From positions 195,528-259,527 of the forward strand of contig CBDFLD010000006.1 in the NCBI GenBank assembly GCA_965249005.1: 64,000 nucleotides of DNA, given 5' to 3'. Each line of letters opens with the position of its first letter. The first letter of the stretch is position 1. Under the pieces are notes generated by a model. That model saw only the letters and a program-made list of their open reading frames with translations. It was not told where the DNA came from and searched no databases. Position numbers and translations under genes: made by a program. The stretch is from CBDFLD01 sp965249005 (GTDB taxonomy: Bacteria > Acidobacteriota > UBA6911). Shown here in pieces: positions 27,533 through 36,846 of the stretch.

Positions 27533-29386
27533 ACCCAAAATAAGCGAGGTATGAGCTCGCTCGGAAAATCGTTTGCCTTTTCCGAATATCTCGTGGATTT
27601 CAGCTCCTTGTGCGTAACAGGGAAAGCAAAGAGAAACACAAGAGACAAACCTTCCATTGGTTGTCTGGATCACTTGATCTTGTTTGTCTCTGTTATGCCC
27701 TTCCTTTCGCCCGCCACTCTTGCTCCGCCGGGGGTACGGGCTCACCCGCCGGCGAGGCGCCTTCAAGTAAACCTGAGTTGCCTGATATAGTCGAACGTCG
27801 CCAAAAAGGTTTCGAGATGCTTGCTATAGGCCAATATCCTGTAAACGAGGCGACGACCGGTTCTTACAATCTGACAGGGTATTTGCACAAAGTTCACCAG
27901 GAAGCGTTTGAACTCCATCCTCAAGATATCACGACGTACTGTCGGCGCCTGCGTCACCAGGCCATACCAGGCCTTCAGATTCCACGCCAGCGATGCGATG
28001 ACCATGTAGGCCCAGTTCGATACCAGACTGTCCGAAGGCATCCTCAAGGCGTTCACTCCACTCTTGAGCTGACCGATGACGTTTTCCTGGTTGCAGCGAT
28101 CGTTGGCAAAAAGGACCACTTCTCCCATCGTCATCTCCCGATCGTTGGTGATGTAGAAGAAGTACCGGACCTCATCAAACAGCCGGTGCTCCCCCTTTTC
28201 GATCGTGAGGTTCTTCCGAACCACAACCATGCGATAGGTTTTCTTACAGTGTCCGGGACGATAGTCAAACTCGGCGACCTGCTCGCTCTGCAGGCGGATG
28301 TTCTTGAATTCTCTCTCCTTGATTACTTGTTCTTTGACGTTTTCCGGACGGCGCCGTTCTTCGCTCTTGACCTCATAACGAGGAGGCCGCTCGAGCGGTT
28401 TCCATTGTCTCTCCGGCAGGGCATCGGCCATCCCGACCAGGTTCGGCTTGGCGTCATAACCAAAGACAAAACCAACCCGCTCGTCCCAGCGATCGAAGTT
28501 TCTCGTCAGCGAGAAATCCGTGTCGCCCCGAAGCCAGACCTTCGTAAACACCGACGACACCAGATCGATTGCCCGGTCCATCCACTCGGCCGCTCCGTCG
28601 GAAGAGGGACGGTTGCCCGGCCGATTCATCAGATAGAGGACCTCATTCGTATTGGCCAAGGTCACGATCAACGGTGCGTAACCCCAGATCCCGTTGTAGG
28701 CAATGTCCATTCCTTCCTTGCATTCCCCCAAGGTTCCGGCGACGGTCCCGTCCACGTCGATGATGGCCTCCTTCCGGAAGGAAGCATCCTGCAACTTCCA
28801 CACCTTGGTTCGGGTTTCATTGATGGTTTCCTGAAGTCCGAAGATCCAATCCTCATCGAAACGACGGAGGAAATCTCCAGCCGTCGTGGGATCCGGAATC
28901 CTCTCGGCTCCCAGTCCGTTCATGTAGGTCTCATCCTGGCGCAACCGCTCGATATCTTCGAGACAGGTTCCACCCGACAAGACGTTGTATGCGATGTTCA
29001 GTACATGATCGGATTCCCAGTAAGGAAAGTGGTACTTGAGCAAAACGATGTTTCTGTTGATATCTTTGTCCAATCCAAGCTTACACACGAGCTTGTGAAT
29101 GGCTCCGATACCACCAGATCCGATGGCGCGCGTTCTCTCGGCGATCTCGTAGTAGGTGTTGGAGTCCTTGAACATAGGATCGGACCGGTCCTCAAACTGA
29201 TTTCTTTCCAACCGGCGTGTAAGATTTTGCTTGTCTCGGAGGAGGATTCTGTGGTTTCTTTTATTCACCTGGAATGTGCTCCTTTCGGGATGTCTTGTAA
29301 ATATATCAAACGCATTTTATCCCGTAACGGCGCACGTTCCAGGGCTTTTCTTCCTCCTCATGCAAAAAATCACGCTGGACTAAGGC
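27533..29386 (-). mobile_element. IS1380-family insertion sequence, copy 1
   Basis: The 1854-base element is flanked by CTAG at 27529-27532 and 29387-29390. Its ends are imperfect inverted repeats: CCCAAAATAAGCG at the left, and CCTTAGTCCAGCG reading inward from the right. The outermost base at each end differs between the two copies. It is essentially identical to copy 2 at 53313-55166: one internal substitution was noticed (C at 28390 against A at 54170). Both ends and the transposase are intact, so transposition was recent. The flanking DNA belonged to already broken genes. Confidence 0.93.
27763..29268 (-). CDS. IS1380-family transposase (copy 1)
   Basis: The 501-residue DDE transposase has an N-terminal DNA-binding region with KYHFPYWESDHVLNIAYNVL and GGTCLEDIERLR. 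The catalytic aspartates lie in EAIIDVDGTVAGTL and WLRGDTDFSL. The glutamate is in DRCNQENVIGQLKSGVNALR (the C-x-E-x-x-x-x-x-x-K type of IS1380/IS4-like enzymes). Full length and uninterrupted, it is presumably active and cuts both element ends. At the Leu-Glu-Arg position this copy has Glu where copy 2 has Asp. The start ATG 29268 directly follows AGGTGA. A long open frame on the opposite strand is a codon-bias shadow. Confidence 0.95.
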   Translation of the reverse strand: MNKRNHRILLRDKQNLTRRLERNQFEDRSDPMFKDSNTYYEIAERTRAIGSGGIGAIHKLVCKLGLDKDINRNIVLLKYHFPYWESDHVLNIAYNVLSGGTCLEDIERLRQDETYMNGLGAERIPDPTTAGDFLRRFDEDWIFGLQETINETRTKVWKLQDASFRKEAIIDVDGTVAGTLGECKEGMDIAYNGIWGYAPLIVTLANTNEVLYLMNRPGNRPSSDGAAEWMDRAIDLVSSVFTKVWLRGDTDFSLTRNFDRWDERVGFVFGYDAKPNLVGMADALPERQWKPLERPPRYEVKSEERRRPENVKEQVIKEREFKNIRLQSEQVAEFDYRPGHCKKTYRMVVVRKNLTIEKGEHRLFDEVRYFFYITNDREMTMGEVVLFANDRCNQENVIGQLKSGVNALRMPSDSLVSNWAYMVIASLAWNLKAWYGLVTQAPTVRRDILRMEFKRFLVNFVQIPCQIVRTGRRLVYRILAYSKHLETFLATFDYIRQLRFT

Positions 29387-29391
29387 CTAGT

Positions 29392-29610
29392 GGCCCAATC
29401 GCCGTGAAAGCAGAGCCGGAGTTCGACGCGGCAAAACCACAGCTGCTCTTCGAGGGGCAATATCTGACGTGGAAAAATGCCGCCAACTACGACATCTCAC
29501 CCGACGGAAAGCGGTTTCTGATGGTCCAGGCAGTGTACCCGCCAACCCCAATCAACTTCGTCCTCAACTTGTCTGAAGAGATCAAGCGGCTGGTGCCGGT
29601 GGATAACTGA
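29392..29610 (+). pseudogene. 3' end of a kinase-TolB/WD40 gene
   Basis: The frame encodes PEFDAAKPQLLFEGQY, YDISPDGKRFLMVQAVY and LNLSEEIKRLVPVDN, ending at 29610. This is the closing segment of Ser/Thr-kinase proteins with a C-terminal TolB/WD40 propeller, and it matches the end of the gene at 39195 (EELKRLVPTDN). Everything upstream of it was lost before IS copy 1 inserted. It is therefore a decayed paralogue. Confidence 0.75.
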
Positions 29611-29611
29611 C

Positions 29612-29748
29612 ATGATCGGCAAGACGATTCGCATTGCAAGATCCTGGAGAAGTTCGGTGGCGGTGGCATGGGTGTGGTTGACGCCGAAAGACAGATCCGA
29701 GTTGGGACAGCTCCGAAACGTGTAGCGTTCATGCCATTCCTCAACTGA
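29612..29748 (+). pseudogene. Frameshifted 5' fragment of a Ser/Thr kinase gene
   Basis: ATG ATC GGC AAG ACG ATT opens the MIGKTI leader common to these kinases. The frame then shifts, and CKILEKFGGGGMGVVDAER continues with the glycine-rich ATP loop. One missing T after ATT would restore ISHCKILEKFGGGGMGVV. The segment ends at a stop at 29746-29748 just as the next kinase strand should begin. It starts two bases after the end of the preceding TolB remnant, so two kinase paralogues were once tandem. Confidence 0.65.
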
Positions 29749-29763
29749 TTACGGTGGCAAATT

Positions 29764-31794
29764 ATGGAGAGATGGAGAAGCCTGCTGAGAAAGATTCGGG
29801 ATCGTCTTATAAGGTTCCGAACGTGGTATCGGGAGAGATGGGCAATTCTACGACCGGCCTGGTTCGCTGGGCTGATTACGCTTCTGGTTTCCATTGCGAT
29901 TCAAGTACCACAGGCAAGGGACGCGCTGGTTAACGTTGCTGCGGTCAACAGTTTCGCTCATCTCATTCTGCTTGTGACTCTCATCATCTTTGCCTTCTGC
30001 AGCTTTTACTTCCCCAGAGCACTCTTCTATGTCCAATATGGGATTACTCCCCAGAACTCGGAGGATCGATTCGAGAAGTGGAGGCGATGGACGGCCCGAA
30101 TCATTGGAACGGTGCCTCTGGTTTCGGTTGCGCTGGCATATCTGCGGAGTAATGAGGTTCTTGTCGGATTCTTCTACCTCTTCGTTTCCAGCGGTTTTCT
30201 CGTTTTCCTCGTTTATCGTCGGACGAGGATATTCCGAAGATATGGGAATTCGATGGTCAAGCTCCACGATGATCTGCCCAGTGGTACAAGGCGCGGCGTT
30301 ATCGTCCTGCTAGCTGCTTCCTTCATACTACTTCTTGTTTTTCTCCTGTCCCCCGTTTCAGCCCCGCAAGCAATCGGCCCGATAGGAATCATCTTCATCG
30401 CGTTTTCCTCATGGATTGCCGTTGGAAGCATGGTCCTTACCTATCCGACCTATCGATACCAATTGCCGTCCCTTGTCCTTATCGCTGCTGCGGTCGCTGC
30501 TCTTTTCAGCCTGTGGAACGACAATCATCAAGTTCGCTCAGGAATTGTTGAGGAGAAAGAGTGGAGGCGCGAGACGTTTGACGAACACTTCCAAGGTTGG
30601 CTGAAGGAGAAACGGCAAAGCGGGACGACGGCGTCGCATACAGAATCCATGCCTGTATTCGTGGTTGCTGCGGAGGGAGGCGGTATCCGGGCTGCCTACT
30701 GGACGGCTTCTATTTTAGCACGGATTCAAGAAGCATACCCCACATTTGCCGATCATCTCTACGCCATTAGTGGCGTTTCCGGTGGTAGCCTCGGTGGAGC
30801 CATCTTCACATCTCTAATAGCGGACCAAGCCGTTCGCGGGGTGGATAACCACGGCACTCGATCCAGGAGCGTGGAATCCAATATCCTCGCGACAACGCGG
30901 GGCATCGTGGGTGCAGATTTTCTCGGGCCGGCGCTCGCCGGCATGCTGTATCCGGACTTCCTTCAGCGTTTTCTCCCATTTTGGGGTGACTGGGTACTTC
31001 CGGATCGGGCGAAGTATCTCGAACAAGCCTGGGAAAAGGCATGGCAAGAATCAACCGATAGCAACCGTTTTGCCGAGAATTTTCGAAACCTGTGGAGACC
31101 CGAAGAAATCAAGTACAGCATTCCCTCCCTCTTTATGAATGGCACCTGGGTCGAGGATGGGACAAGAAACGTCACCAGCAACCTGGTCCCGAAACAACCC
31201 ATGACACGGTTCGTGAAACTCGACGATGCGGTGGCTCGTCTACGAAAACCGATTCGACTCAGCACTGCGGTGCACATGAGTTCTCGTTTTACCTACGTGA
31301 GCCCGGCGGGAACGGTGAATCAACCGAAGGGCGACCTTCACGTTGTGGACGGCGGATATTATGAGAACTCAGGCGCGCTGACTGCGGCCGAAATTGTCGA
31401 CTCGATCACCACCTTTTGTGAGCGGAGTGAAAACAGTGGCATCTGTAGTCAACTCGAGCCCGTTGCACTCATCATCAGCAACAATCCAAGTAATCCAAAC
31501 CGGCTTGCCGAAGGCTCCCAAGATCAGAAGAAAGTGCCGAGGATTCTCTTTCAGTATTTCTCCCCGCTTTGGACTCTGCTAAACGCGCGAACAGCGCATG
31601 GCTTCAGAGCTGAAGACTACCTCAAAGCGGTCGCAGGTTCCGAGAGAACGATTCGCTTTCAGCTCAAATCGACGGGGGATGAGACGGTCCCGTTGGGATG
31701 GATGTTGTCGGAAAGGACGGAGAGTGAAATCAATGATCAAGTGGATCAGCTTGCCGAGCTTGGCAAGATTGGCAGGTTCCTGCAAAGCGAATAG
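29764..31794 (+). CDS. Patatin-like phospholipase with N-terminal membrane domain
   Basis: The 676-residue protein has about six hydrophobic helices between residues 30 and 260 (for example FAGLITLLVSIAIQV, LILLVTLIIFAFCSFYF, GVIVLLAASFILLLVFLL). A cytoplasmic or periplasmic patatin domain follows. The oxyanion motif AAEGGGIRAAYW is near residue 304, the nucleophile GVSGGSLGG near 337, and the catalytic Asp in VVDGGYYENSGA near 528. Patatins hydrolyse acyl esters of phospholipids. Membrane-anchored bacterial versions of this kind are poorly characterised. The gene is intact although surrounded by broken kinase genes. No neighbour shows it to be part of a defence operon. Confidence 0.88.
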   Translation: MERWRSLLRKIRDRLIRFRTWYRERWAILRPAWFAGLITLLVSIAIQVPQARDALVNVAAVNSFAHLILLVTLIIFAFCSFYFPRALFYVQYGITPQNSEDRFEKWRRWTARIIGTVPLVSVALAYLRSNEVLVGFFYLFVSSGFLVFLVYRRTRIFRRYGNSMVKLHDDLPSGTRRGVIVLLAASFILLLVFLLSPVSAPQAIGPIGIIFIAFSSWIAVGSMVLTYPTYRYQLPSLVLIAAAVAALFSLWNDNHQVRSGIVEEKEWRRETFDEHFQGWLKEKRQSGTTASHTESMPVFVVAAEGGGIRAAYWTASILARIQEAYPTFADHLYAISGVSGGSLGGAIFTSLIADQAVRGVDNHGTRSRSVESNILATTRGIVGADFLGPALAGMLYPDFLQRFLPFWGDWVLPDRAKYLEQAWEKAWQESTDSNRFAENFRNLWRPEEIKYSIPSLFMNGTWVEDGTRNVTSNLVPKQPMTRFVKLDDAVARLRKPIRLSTAVHMSSRFTYVSPAGTVNQPKGDLHVVDGGYYENSGALTAAEIVDSITTFCERSENSGICSQLEPVALIISNNPSNPNRLAEGSQDQKKVPRILFQYFSPLWTLLNARTAHGFRAEDYLKAVAGSERTIRFQLKSTGDETVPLGWMLSERTESEINDQVDQLAELGKIGRFLQSE

Positions 31795-31937
31795 TAGCGT
31801 CTGCCTGCGATTCCCCGACAGTCGGAGCGCTAGATCGTGAGAAGTTTCATGGCAAATCCTGCTCAGTTTTCCCTATAGACCGGTTCATTCTGCTATCCTA
31901 CCCTTTGCATTACACCCACCAAATCCAAGGAGCCGTC

Positions 31938-32501
31938 ATGGCTCTAGCTGACGGGACACGGCTTGGTCCTTACGAGATCCTCTCGCCGCTCGGCGCGGGA
32001 GGTATGGGCGAAGTGTACCGTGCCAAGGATACGAAGCTGCATCGAGAGGTAGCGATCAAGGTGCTGCCCGAAGTTTTCTCGCAGGATCGGGAGCGCCTGG
32101 TGAGGTTTCAACGAGAGGCGCGGCTTCTGGCATCGCTCAATCATCCGAATATCGGGGCAATATACGGGCTGGAAGAATCGGATGGGGTGCGGTTTTTGGT
32201 GCTGGAGTTGGTGTCGGGCCAGACTCTGGCGGAGAGACTGGAGAAAGGACGGTTGCCTGTAGATGAAGCGCTGCAAGTCTGTCAACGGATTGCTGAAGGA
32301 TTGGAAGCCGCCCATGAAAGAGGAGTGATTCATCGAGATCTGAAACCGGCCAATGTGATGGTTTCTTCGGAAGCAAGAGTCAAGATATTGGACTTTGGTC
32401 TAGCGAAGGCGTTCACGGGCGATGTGTCGAGCAGCGATCCAGCCAATTCACCGACGGTGACCGGGACGCGTGGAGGGGTTATTCTCGGCACGGCATTCTA
32501 C
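31938..32501 (+). pseudogene. Ser/Thr kinase-TolB gene, 5' part (split by insertion)
   Basis: This part encodes 188 codons of a eukaryotic-like Ser/Thr kinase. YEILSPLGAGGMGEVYRAKD is the ATP loop, AIKVLPEVF has the lysine, HRDLKPANVM the catalytic loop (residue 132), and KILDFGLAKAF the DFG. It then stops within the activation segment after GVILGTAFY. The frame runs 12 codons into insertion-sequence DNA and ends at 32519. The missing part, starting MSPEQARG (the APE-equivalent), lies at 37108. Joining 32501 to 37108 restores one frame of 883 residues. ATG 31938 follows a good AAGGAG at 31928. Confidence 0.88.
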
Positions 32502-33976
32502 CCCGGATTTCCAATTTGAATGAAATATAGCAACCTTTCAGCCGCCTTCGGCATCCCTATTTATAAGCGTCGGAGAATGATAAGGACACATTGGAGGGCA
32601 ACACCCGATGGGTGAAAAAGAACGAAAGGGGTTTCAACTCAGCTTTAACGGATTACTCAAAGTTGATTTTCAGGGATCGCGAGTCACCTCCGAGGGTGGC
32701 CTGATTCTGGTCCGCGAGTTGGACGAACGGCTGGGGATGGGACGACTCATAGACGAGCATCTCAACGACACGCGGCAAGGCTTGAACAAACAGTTCCCGC
32801 TCGTCGATCTGCTGCGGCAATCGGTCTATAGTCGCCTGGCAGGCTACGAAGACCTTAACGATGCCGCGCGGGTCTCAGTTGATCCGACCTTTCGCTTGAT
32901 CGGCTCGAAGAAAAACTGGGATCGCGGTGCGGCGCTGACCTCGACGTTACACTGGTTCGAGACGGAGCTGCTGACGCGAGAAGAGAATCTGATCGGGCTG
33001 ATGGCTCTGAACCGAGAGACACTCGCACAGGCCGAGGCTCTGGACAAGTCTGATCGCGTAGTGTTGGATATGGACTCAAGCGAGAGTCCGGTGCATGGTC
33101 AGCAGGAAGGCAGCGCCTACAATGGCCACTTCGAGTCCGTGTGTTACCATCCGCTGTTTCTGTTCAATAGTCACGGGGACTGTCTGGCGGCCAAGCTGCG
33201 GCCGGGTAACGTGCATAGCGCCGAGGACTGGGACGAGCTTCTGTTGCCGGAGATCGATTTTCAACAGGAGCAAGGCAAAGAGATCGTCTTTCGAGCAGAC
33301 GCCGCCTTCGCCAAGCCAGAGGTTTACGAGACCCTGGAAGAGCGCGGCGTTCAGTATGCCATACGCATCCCGTCCAACAAGAGCCTGGAGTGGGAGATTG
33401 CCGACATCCTGTTTCGTCCTCCAGGTCGGCCCAGCCGCAAGCCACTGGTGCGCTACAAGAGCTTCCGCTATCAGGCCGAAAGCTGGTCGAGGCCGCGACG
33501 GATCGTCGCCAAGGTCGAGCATCACCAGGGCGAGTTGTTCCCGCGGGTCGGGTTCATTGTCACGAACATGAGCTTGCCGAGCCGCTCGGTGGTGAGGTTC
33601 TACAACAAGCGCGGCACGGCGGAGCAATGGATCAAAGAAGGCAAGCAGGCGACGCATTGGACGCGGCTGTCCTGCCATCGCTTCCGTGCGAATGAAGTGC
33701 GCCTGCAGTTGAGCGTGCTCGCCTACAACCTAGGCAACCTATGGCGGCGACTCGGGCTACCACCCCGGATCAAGAGCTGGTCGCTCACGAGCTTGCAGCA
33801 CCGGTTGATGAAGACTGGCGGAAGGCTGGTCAAGCACGCGCGGTACTACTGGTTGCTCTTGGCCGAGGGGCATCTGGACCGTCGGTTGTTTGGTGAAATG
33901 CTCAGGCGGATCTGGGCCTTGCCGCTGCCAAGCGGTTAGCCGCCCGGCTTGCAAGTCCGGAATTGGAATGCCATGG
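32501..33976 (+). mobile_element. IS1380-family element, second type
   Basis: The ends were inferred from an imperfect inverted repeat: CCCCGGATTTCCAATT at 32501-32516, against the right end at 33961-33976, which reads inward as CCATGGCATTCCAATT (12 of 16 positions identical, both starting CC as usual for IS1380). Length is about 1.48 kb. No 4-5 base target duplication is visible next to these two ends, so one side has been rearranged. The element sits exactly at the break in the kinase gene. Confidence 0.7.
32608..33939 (+). CDS. IS1380-family transposase (second type)
   Basis: The 443-residue transposase is unrelated at close range to the enzyme of copies 1 and 2 but belongs to the same family. 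It opens FQLSFNGLLKVDFQGSRVTS, then FPLVDLLRQSVYSRLAGYED. Catalytic Asp residues are in VVLDMDSSESPVHGQQE and IVFRADAAFAKPEVYE. The Glu is in GTAEQWIKEGKQATHWTRLS. The C-terminal SLQHRLMKTGGRLVKHARYY is typical. The frame is complete, with start ATG 32608 after GGAGGG, so it may still be active. Confidence 0.94.
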   Translation: MGEKERKGFQLSFNGLLKVDFQGSRVTSEGGLILVRELDERLGMGRLIDEHLNDTRQGLNKQFPLVDLLRQSVYSRLAGYEDLNDAARVSVDPTFRLIGSKKNWDRGAALTSTLHWFETELLTREENLIGLMALNRETLAQAEALDKSDRVVLDMDSSESPVHGQQEGSAYNGHFESVCYHPLFLFNSHGDCLAAKLRPGNVHSAEDWDELLLPEIDFQQEQGKEIVFRADAAFAKPEVYETLEERGVQYAIRIPSNKSLEWEIADILFRPPGRPSRKPLVRYKSFRYQAESWSRPRRIVAKVEHHQGELFPRVGFIVTNMSLPSRSVVRFYNKRGTAEQWIKEGKQATHWTRLSCHRFRANEVRLQLSVLAYNLGNLWRRLGLPPRIKSWSLTSLQHRLMKTGGRLVKHARYYWLLLAEGHLDRRLFGEMLRRIWALPLPSG

Positions 33977-34127
33977 AAGGAGTGTGGCGATGTGTCTGGA
34001 AAATCGCCCACGCAGGAGTGAGAAGGTCTACTACCACGGCGACAACGGGTCATTGGGATGCGTTGACTGGATCCATGGTTGGTCTGAGGCCGGGATTTTC
34101 TTGCTCCCATGGTGGCTCGAGACTATT
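33977..34127. other. Unassigned stretch between IS end and TPR remnant
   Basis: The bases are in frame with the TPR remnant but encode no recognisable domain, and contain GCCGGGATTTT near 34089. They may be a junction scar from the event that fused the insertion sequence to the truncated TPR gene. Confidence 0.3.
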
Positions 34128-35081
34128 ATGTTGGGAACCGAGATCCAAATTGGAAATTCCGGGTTATACGACTTTACCCGTGAGGGGATCAATAGGGGTA
34201 TCCGATATTGCGAGCTGGCCCTATCGCTAGACACTGACTACGCGCTGGCCCGTGCGGGATTGGCAAAGAGCTACTTGGCCCTTGCGACTTTGGGGTTGGA
34301 ATCAGCACGGGAAGTCATACCCAAAGCAAAGGAGGAAGCACGCAAAGCGCTAAATCTGGATGCCGACCTCGCCGAGGCTCATTCGGTCTTGGGAGGAATC
34401 CTGCACTTTTTCGAATGGGATTGGGAAGGTGCTGAAGATCACTTTAGGAGAGCTATTAGCCTCAGCCCTAACAACCCATTGATCCGTACTATGTATGCGG
34501 AGCATCTGTCACATCTGAGCAGATTCGACGATGCAATTGCCGAGGCCGAAAGAGCCGTACAGCTTGACCCCATCTCCGTTGAATCGAACCGGATGTTGGC
34601 AATGGCTTTGTACTTCGCGCGGCGCCACGATGACTCGATCAAGCAGTGCAACAAGACAATCAACCTCGACTCCACTTTCGTGCTGATCTACTGGTTTCTT
34701 GGAATGAATCACATTGCAAAAGGTGATTTTGATGATGCCATTGTGGCGATTGAGCGCGGTTACGATTTAGACGAGGATAACCCGATTAGTCAGCCCCTGG
34801 TTGCCGATATCTACGCAATGGTGGGACGAAATCAAGAGGCCCGCGATATGCTGGAAGAACTAAAAGAAAGGAGGAAGCAAGAAGAATTCTCACCGTATCT
34901 TATAGGTGGTGTCCATTTTTTTCTTGGTGAGACGGATGATGCCTTTGAATGGCTCAATAAGGCGTATGAGGAGAAGGACGTTCTGCTTTCAATGATGGAC
35001 GTCCACCCCTTAATGGATACCATCCGCGACGACCCTCGGTTCCAGGACCTGCTGCGCCGAATGAACTTCCCTGAGCGATAA
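34128..35081 (+). pseudogene. 3' part of a kinase-TPR gene
   Basis: About 315 codons encode tandem TPR helices: REGINRGIRYCELALSLDTD, AHSVLGGILHFFEWDWEGAE, HFRRAISLSPNNPLI, AEAERAVQLDPISVE and YDLDEDNPISQPLVADIYAM. The end is LDTIRDDPRFQDLLRRM-like (MDTIRDDPRFQDLLRRMNF). This arrangement is normally the C-terminus of Ser/Thr-kinase-TPR proteins or adenylate-cyclase-like regulators, fused to an upstream kinase or winged-helix domain. Here the upstream domain is absent and an insertion sequence takes its place. An open frame continues upstream to 33963, so a shortened TPR protein may still be made. Confidence 0.75.
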
Positions 35082-35088
35082 ACCAACG

Positions 35089-35514
35089 ATGCAACCTCTC
35101 AGACCCGAGAAGATCGAAAAGGAATTCATCCAGGTTGCCATTGATCTGAAGGACGTGATTGTCCTGGATGGTGTTGATCCACTTCATGATCAACAGAGCT
35201 ACCGCATCCGCAGTCACGACCTCTACGGACCGCTACCCACTATCGAAATCGAGGACAACGGGGATCGGCTGAAGGTGGTTGATGACATTCACAGAGAAGC
35301 CGCCAAGCTCTCGGCCATTCACGGACTCCGCAAGGAGCTGGTGGAGATGTTCGAGGATGCCACGTTTCTTGAACCAACGTTGGTGGATGAGACGGCAGTC
35401 GTCGGGATCTCATATGGAAACGGTAAGTTCACGACGATGGCCGAGGGGACGAGCTTCTTGGATGCGTATCACAAGTTGCGCGTGAAGGTCATTGACGAGA
35501 CATTCCCGATCTAA
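35089..35514 (+). CDS. Hypothetical protein, 141 residues
   Basis: I do not recognise this protein. It is acidic, soluble, lacks a signal peptide, and mixes helices and strands: IDLKDVIVLDGVDPLHDQQS, then ELVEMFEDATFLEP, ending LDAYHKLRVKVIDETFPI. It starts seven bases after the TPR remnant stop, suggesting the two travelled together. It lies inside the block that interrupts the kinase-TolB gene. The regular codon use and sensible composition argue for a real gene. Confidence 0.6.
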   Translation: MQPLRPEKIEKEFIQVAIDLKDVIVLDGVDPLHDQQSYRIRSHDLYGPLPTIEIEDNGDRLKVVDDIHREAAKLSAIHGLRKELVEMFEDATFLEPTLVDETAVVGISYGNGKFTTMAEGTSFLDAYHKLRVKVIDETFPI

Positions 35515-35607
35515 GAGATTTTCGCGAAAGGCAAAGATCAGGGTATCACCGATTATCTTGTTTTGGCTCATTTAACCCTATGTTGATCAGTGGATTTCCG
35601 AGATGAG

Positions 35608-36846
35608 TCAAGAGCCAACCTGATTATCACTCACATCTCTGAGGATCGCACGAAGCCAGACGCAAATATCATCTATTACTTTTTTGTCGTTATACAACGC
35701 GCTGTGGCGCAGCCTGAGGAAGACACGGTTTGGTCGAGAATCGTACGTGTGCTGGATTAGGTTTTGAGACCCATGGGGTGTTTCCTTTGACCACACATCG
35801 ACAAGCCAATTGTCCAGGAATGTTTCGCCCCCGAATGCAAAGGTGTGAGAGCGAACCAGCTTTGGAATCAAAAGCATCGTCATATGAGCCAGGAAGGATA
35901 TGGTGAGGAAGACTAGAGCAGTTGCGAGGGACGCTAAGAGGCCGCCGCACACCACCGATACGACTCCCTTTTCATACACGCGCAAGGGTAGAGGATCCAA
36001 GAGCGCCCAGGTCTTGAAGAGGAGGAAGCGAAAGGCTGAGACAAACACTAGAGCGAAAGAGACGTGAAAGGCGGTATGATTACTCCACACTCGAAACGGG
36101 ACAGAAGCGATCGCACGGACAATATCCAGCCAACCCTTCGCTTCGTCGCCACTTATTCGTAGGCAGAGAAAGGGCGTTCGTTCCGGGTCCGGAAATGTGA
36201 ATTTGTAATGGATTTCGTCCTGAGAGACTCTCAGCCTGTTTTCAATTCCGGACCACTCGGTCTCGAAAGGCCAATCGAAAGGTAAGTGGTGTTCTTCCAC
36301 CAGGACGAAAAACCAAAAAACCAAGACCGCACCAAGACATGCACCCAAGAGTGCGCCATGCGAATCACCCAGCAATAAACCAACACCAGCGAAAGGAGAG
36401 ACTGCCAGACAGCCAAGAGCTCCCACTAAGGCAAACTTAAGAAAAAGATCGACGAGGCCGAAACCGCCAAGATCTCGCTTGCGACACATCAAGAACGGCG
36501 TTGCGAGAGTGACCATCGCCGACGTCAGACGTCGCGTTGTGAGTAATGAGTGCAGTGCTACGTTGCCACCATGACTGTGGGCGATCAGAATGTATCTTTC
36601 CAACGGTTGGAGACGATTCCACATCTCGAGAAACAAGGACAATTGTGCGCCAGCGTCTTGTCTTTCTTTGTGGCTATTTTTGCCACTCCACGGAAACGAC
36701 CTAATGTCAATTTCCTCTCCAAACTCTTTTCGGAGTGCCTTTGCGAAAAGACTGTCAGGTTTTGTCCAGTTCGTACCAGTCGCGAATGTGCCGTGGATGA
36801 GAACGACAACTGGCTTAACCGGTTTGCACGCTTTTTTTTCGTCCAA
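35608..36846 (-). CDS. Membrane-associated alpha/beta hydrolase
   Basis: The 412-residue protein begins with the alpha/beta hydrolase strand and oxyanion loop VVVLIHGTFATGTNW and has the nucleophile elbow LIAHSHGGNVAL near residue 90. After VTLATPFL the fold is interrupted by hydrophobic helices (residues about 130-180 and 265-330, such as FALVGALGCLAVSPFAGVGL and SVVCGGLLASLATALVFLTI). A catalytic His is probably the one in RLRHSALYNDKKVIDDI near the C-terminus. It is likely a lipase or esterase at the inner membrane. It is one of the passenger genes inside the block splitting the kinase gene and faces the opposite way. The upstream patatin suggests lipid-hydrolase clustering, but the two are separated by mobile DNA. 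Confidence 0.78.
   Translation of the reverse strand: MDEKKACKPVKPVVVLIHGTFATGTNWTKPDSLFAKALRKEFGEEIDIRSFPWSGKNSHKERQDAGAQLSLFLEMWNRLQPLERYILIAHSHGGNVALHSLLTTRRLTSAMVTLATPFLMCRKRDLGGFGLVDLFLKFALVGALGCLAVSPFAGVGLLLGDSHGALLGACLGAVLVFWFFVLVEEHHLPFDWPFETEWSGIENRLRVSQDEIHYKFTFPDPERTPFLCLRISGDEAKGWLDIVRAIASVPFRVWSNHTAFHVSFALVFVSAFRFLLFKTWALLDPLPLRVYEKGVVSVVCGGLLASLATALVFLTISFLAHMTMLLIPKLVRSHTFAFGGETFLDNWLVDVWSKETPHGSQNLIQHTYDSRPNRVFLRLRHSALYNDKKVIDDICVWLRAILRDVSDNQVGS

Noticed and set aside
27610..29610. Long open frame on the plus strand across IS copy 1 (and the same across copy 2)
   Set aside because: It is antisense to the transposase, has no domain, and appears identically in both IS copies. 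It is a codon-bias shadow.
33977..34110. Target duplication or right end of the second IS1380 element further out, near GCCGGGATTTT or TCTAC at 34027
   Set aside because: Neither position pairs with the left end as well as 33961-33976, and no matching flanking repeat was found.
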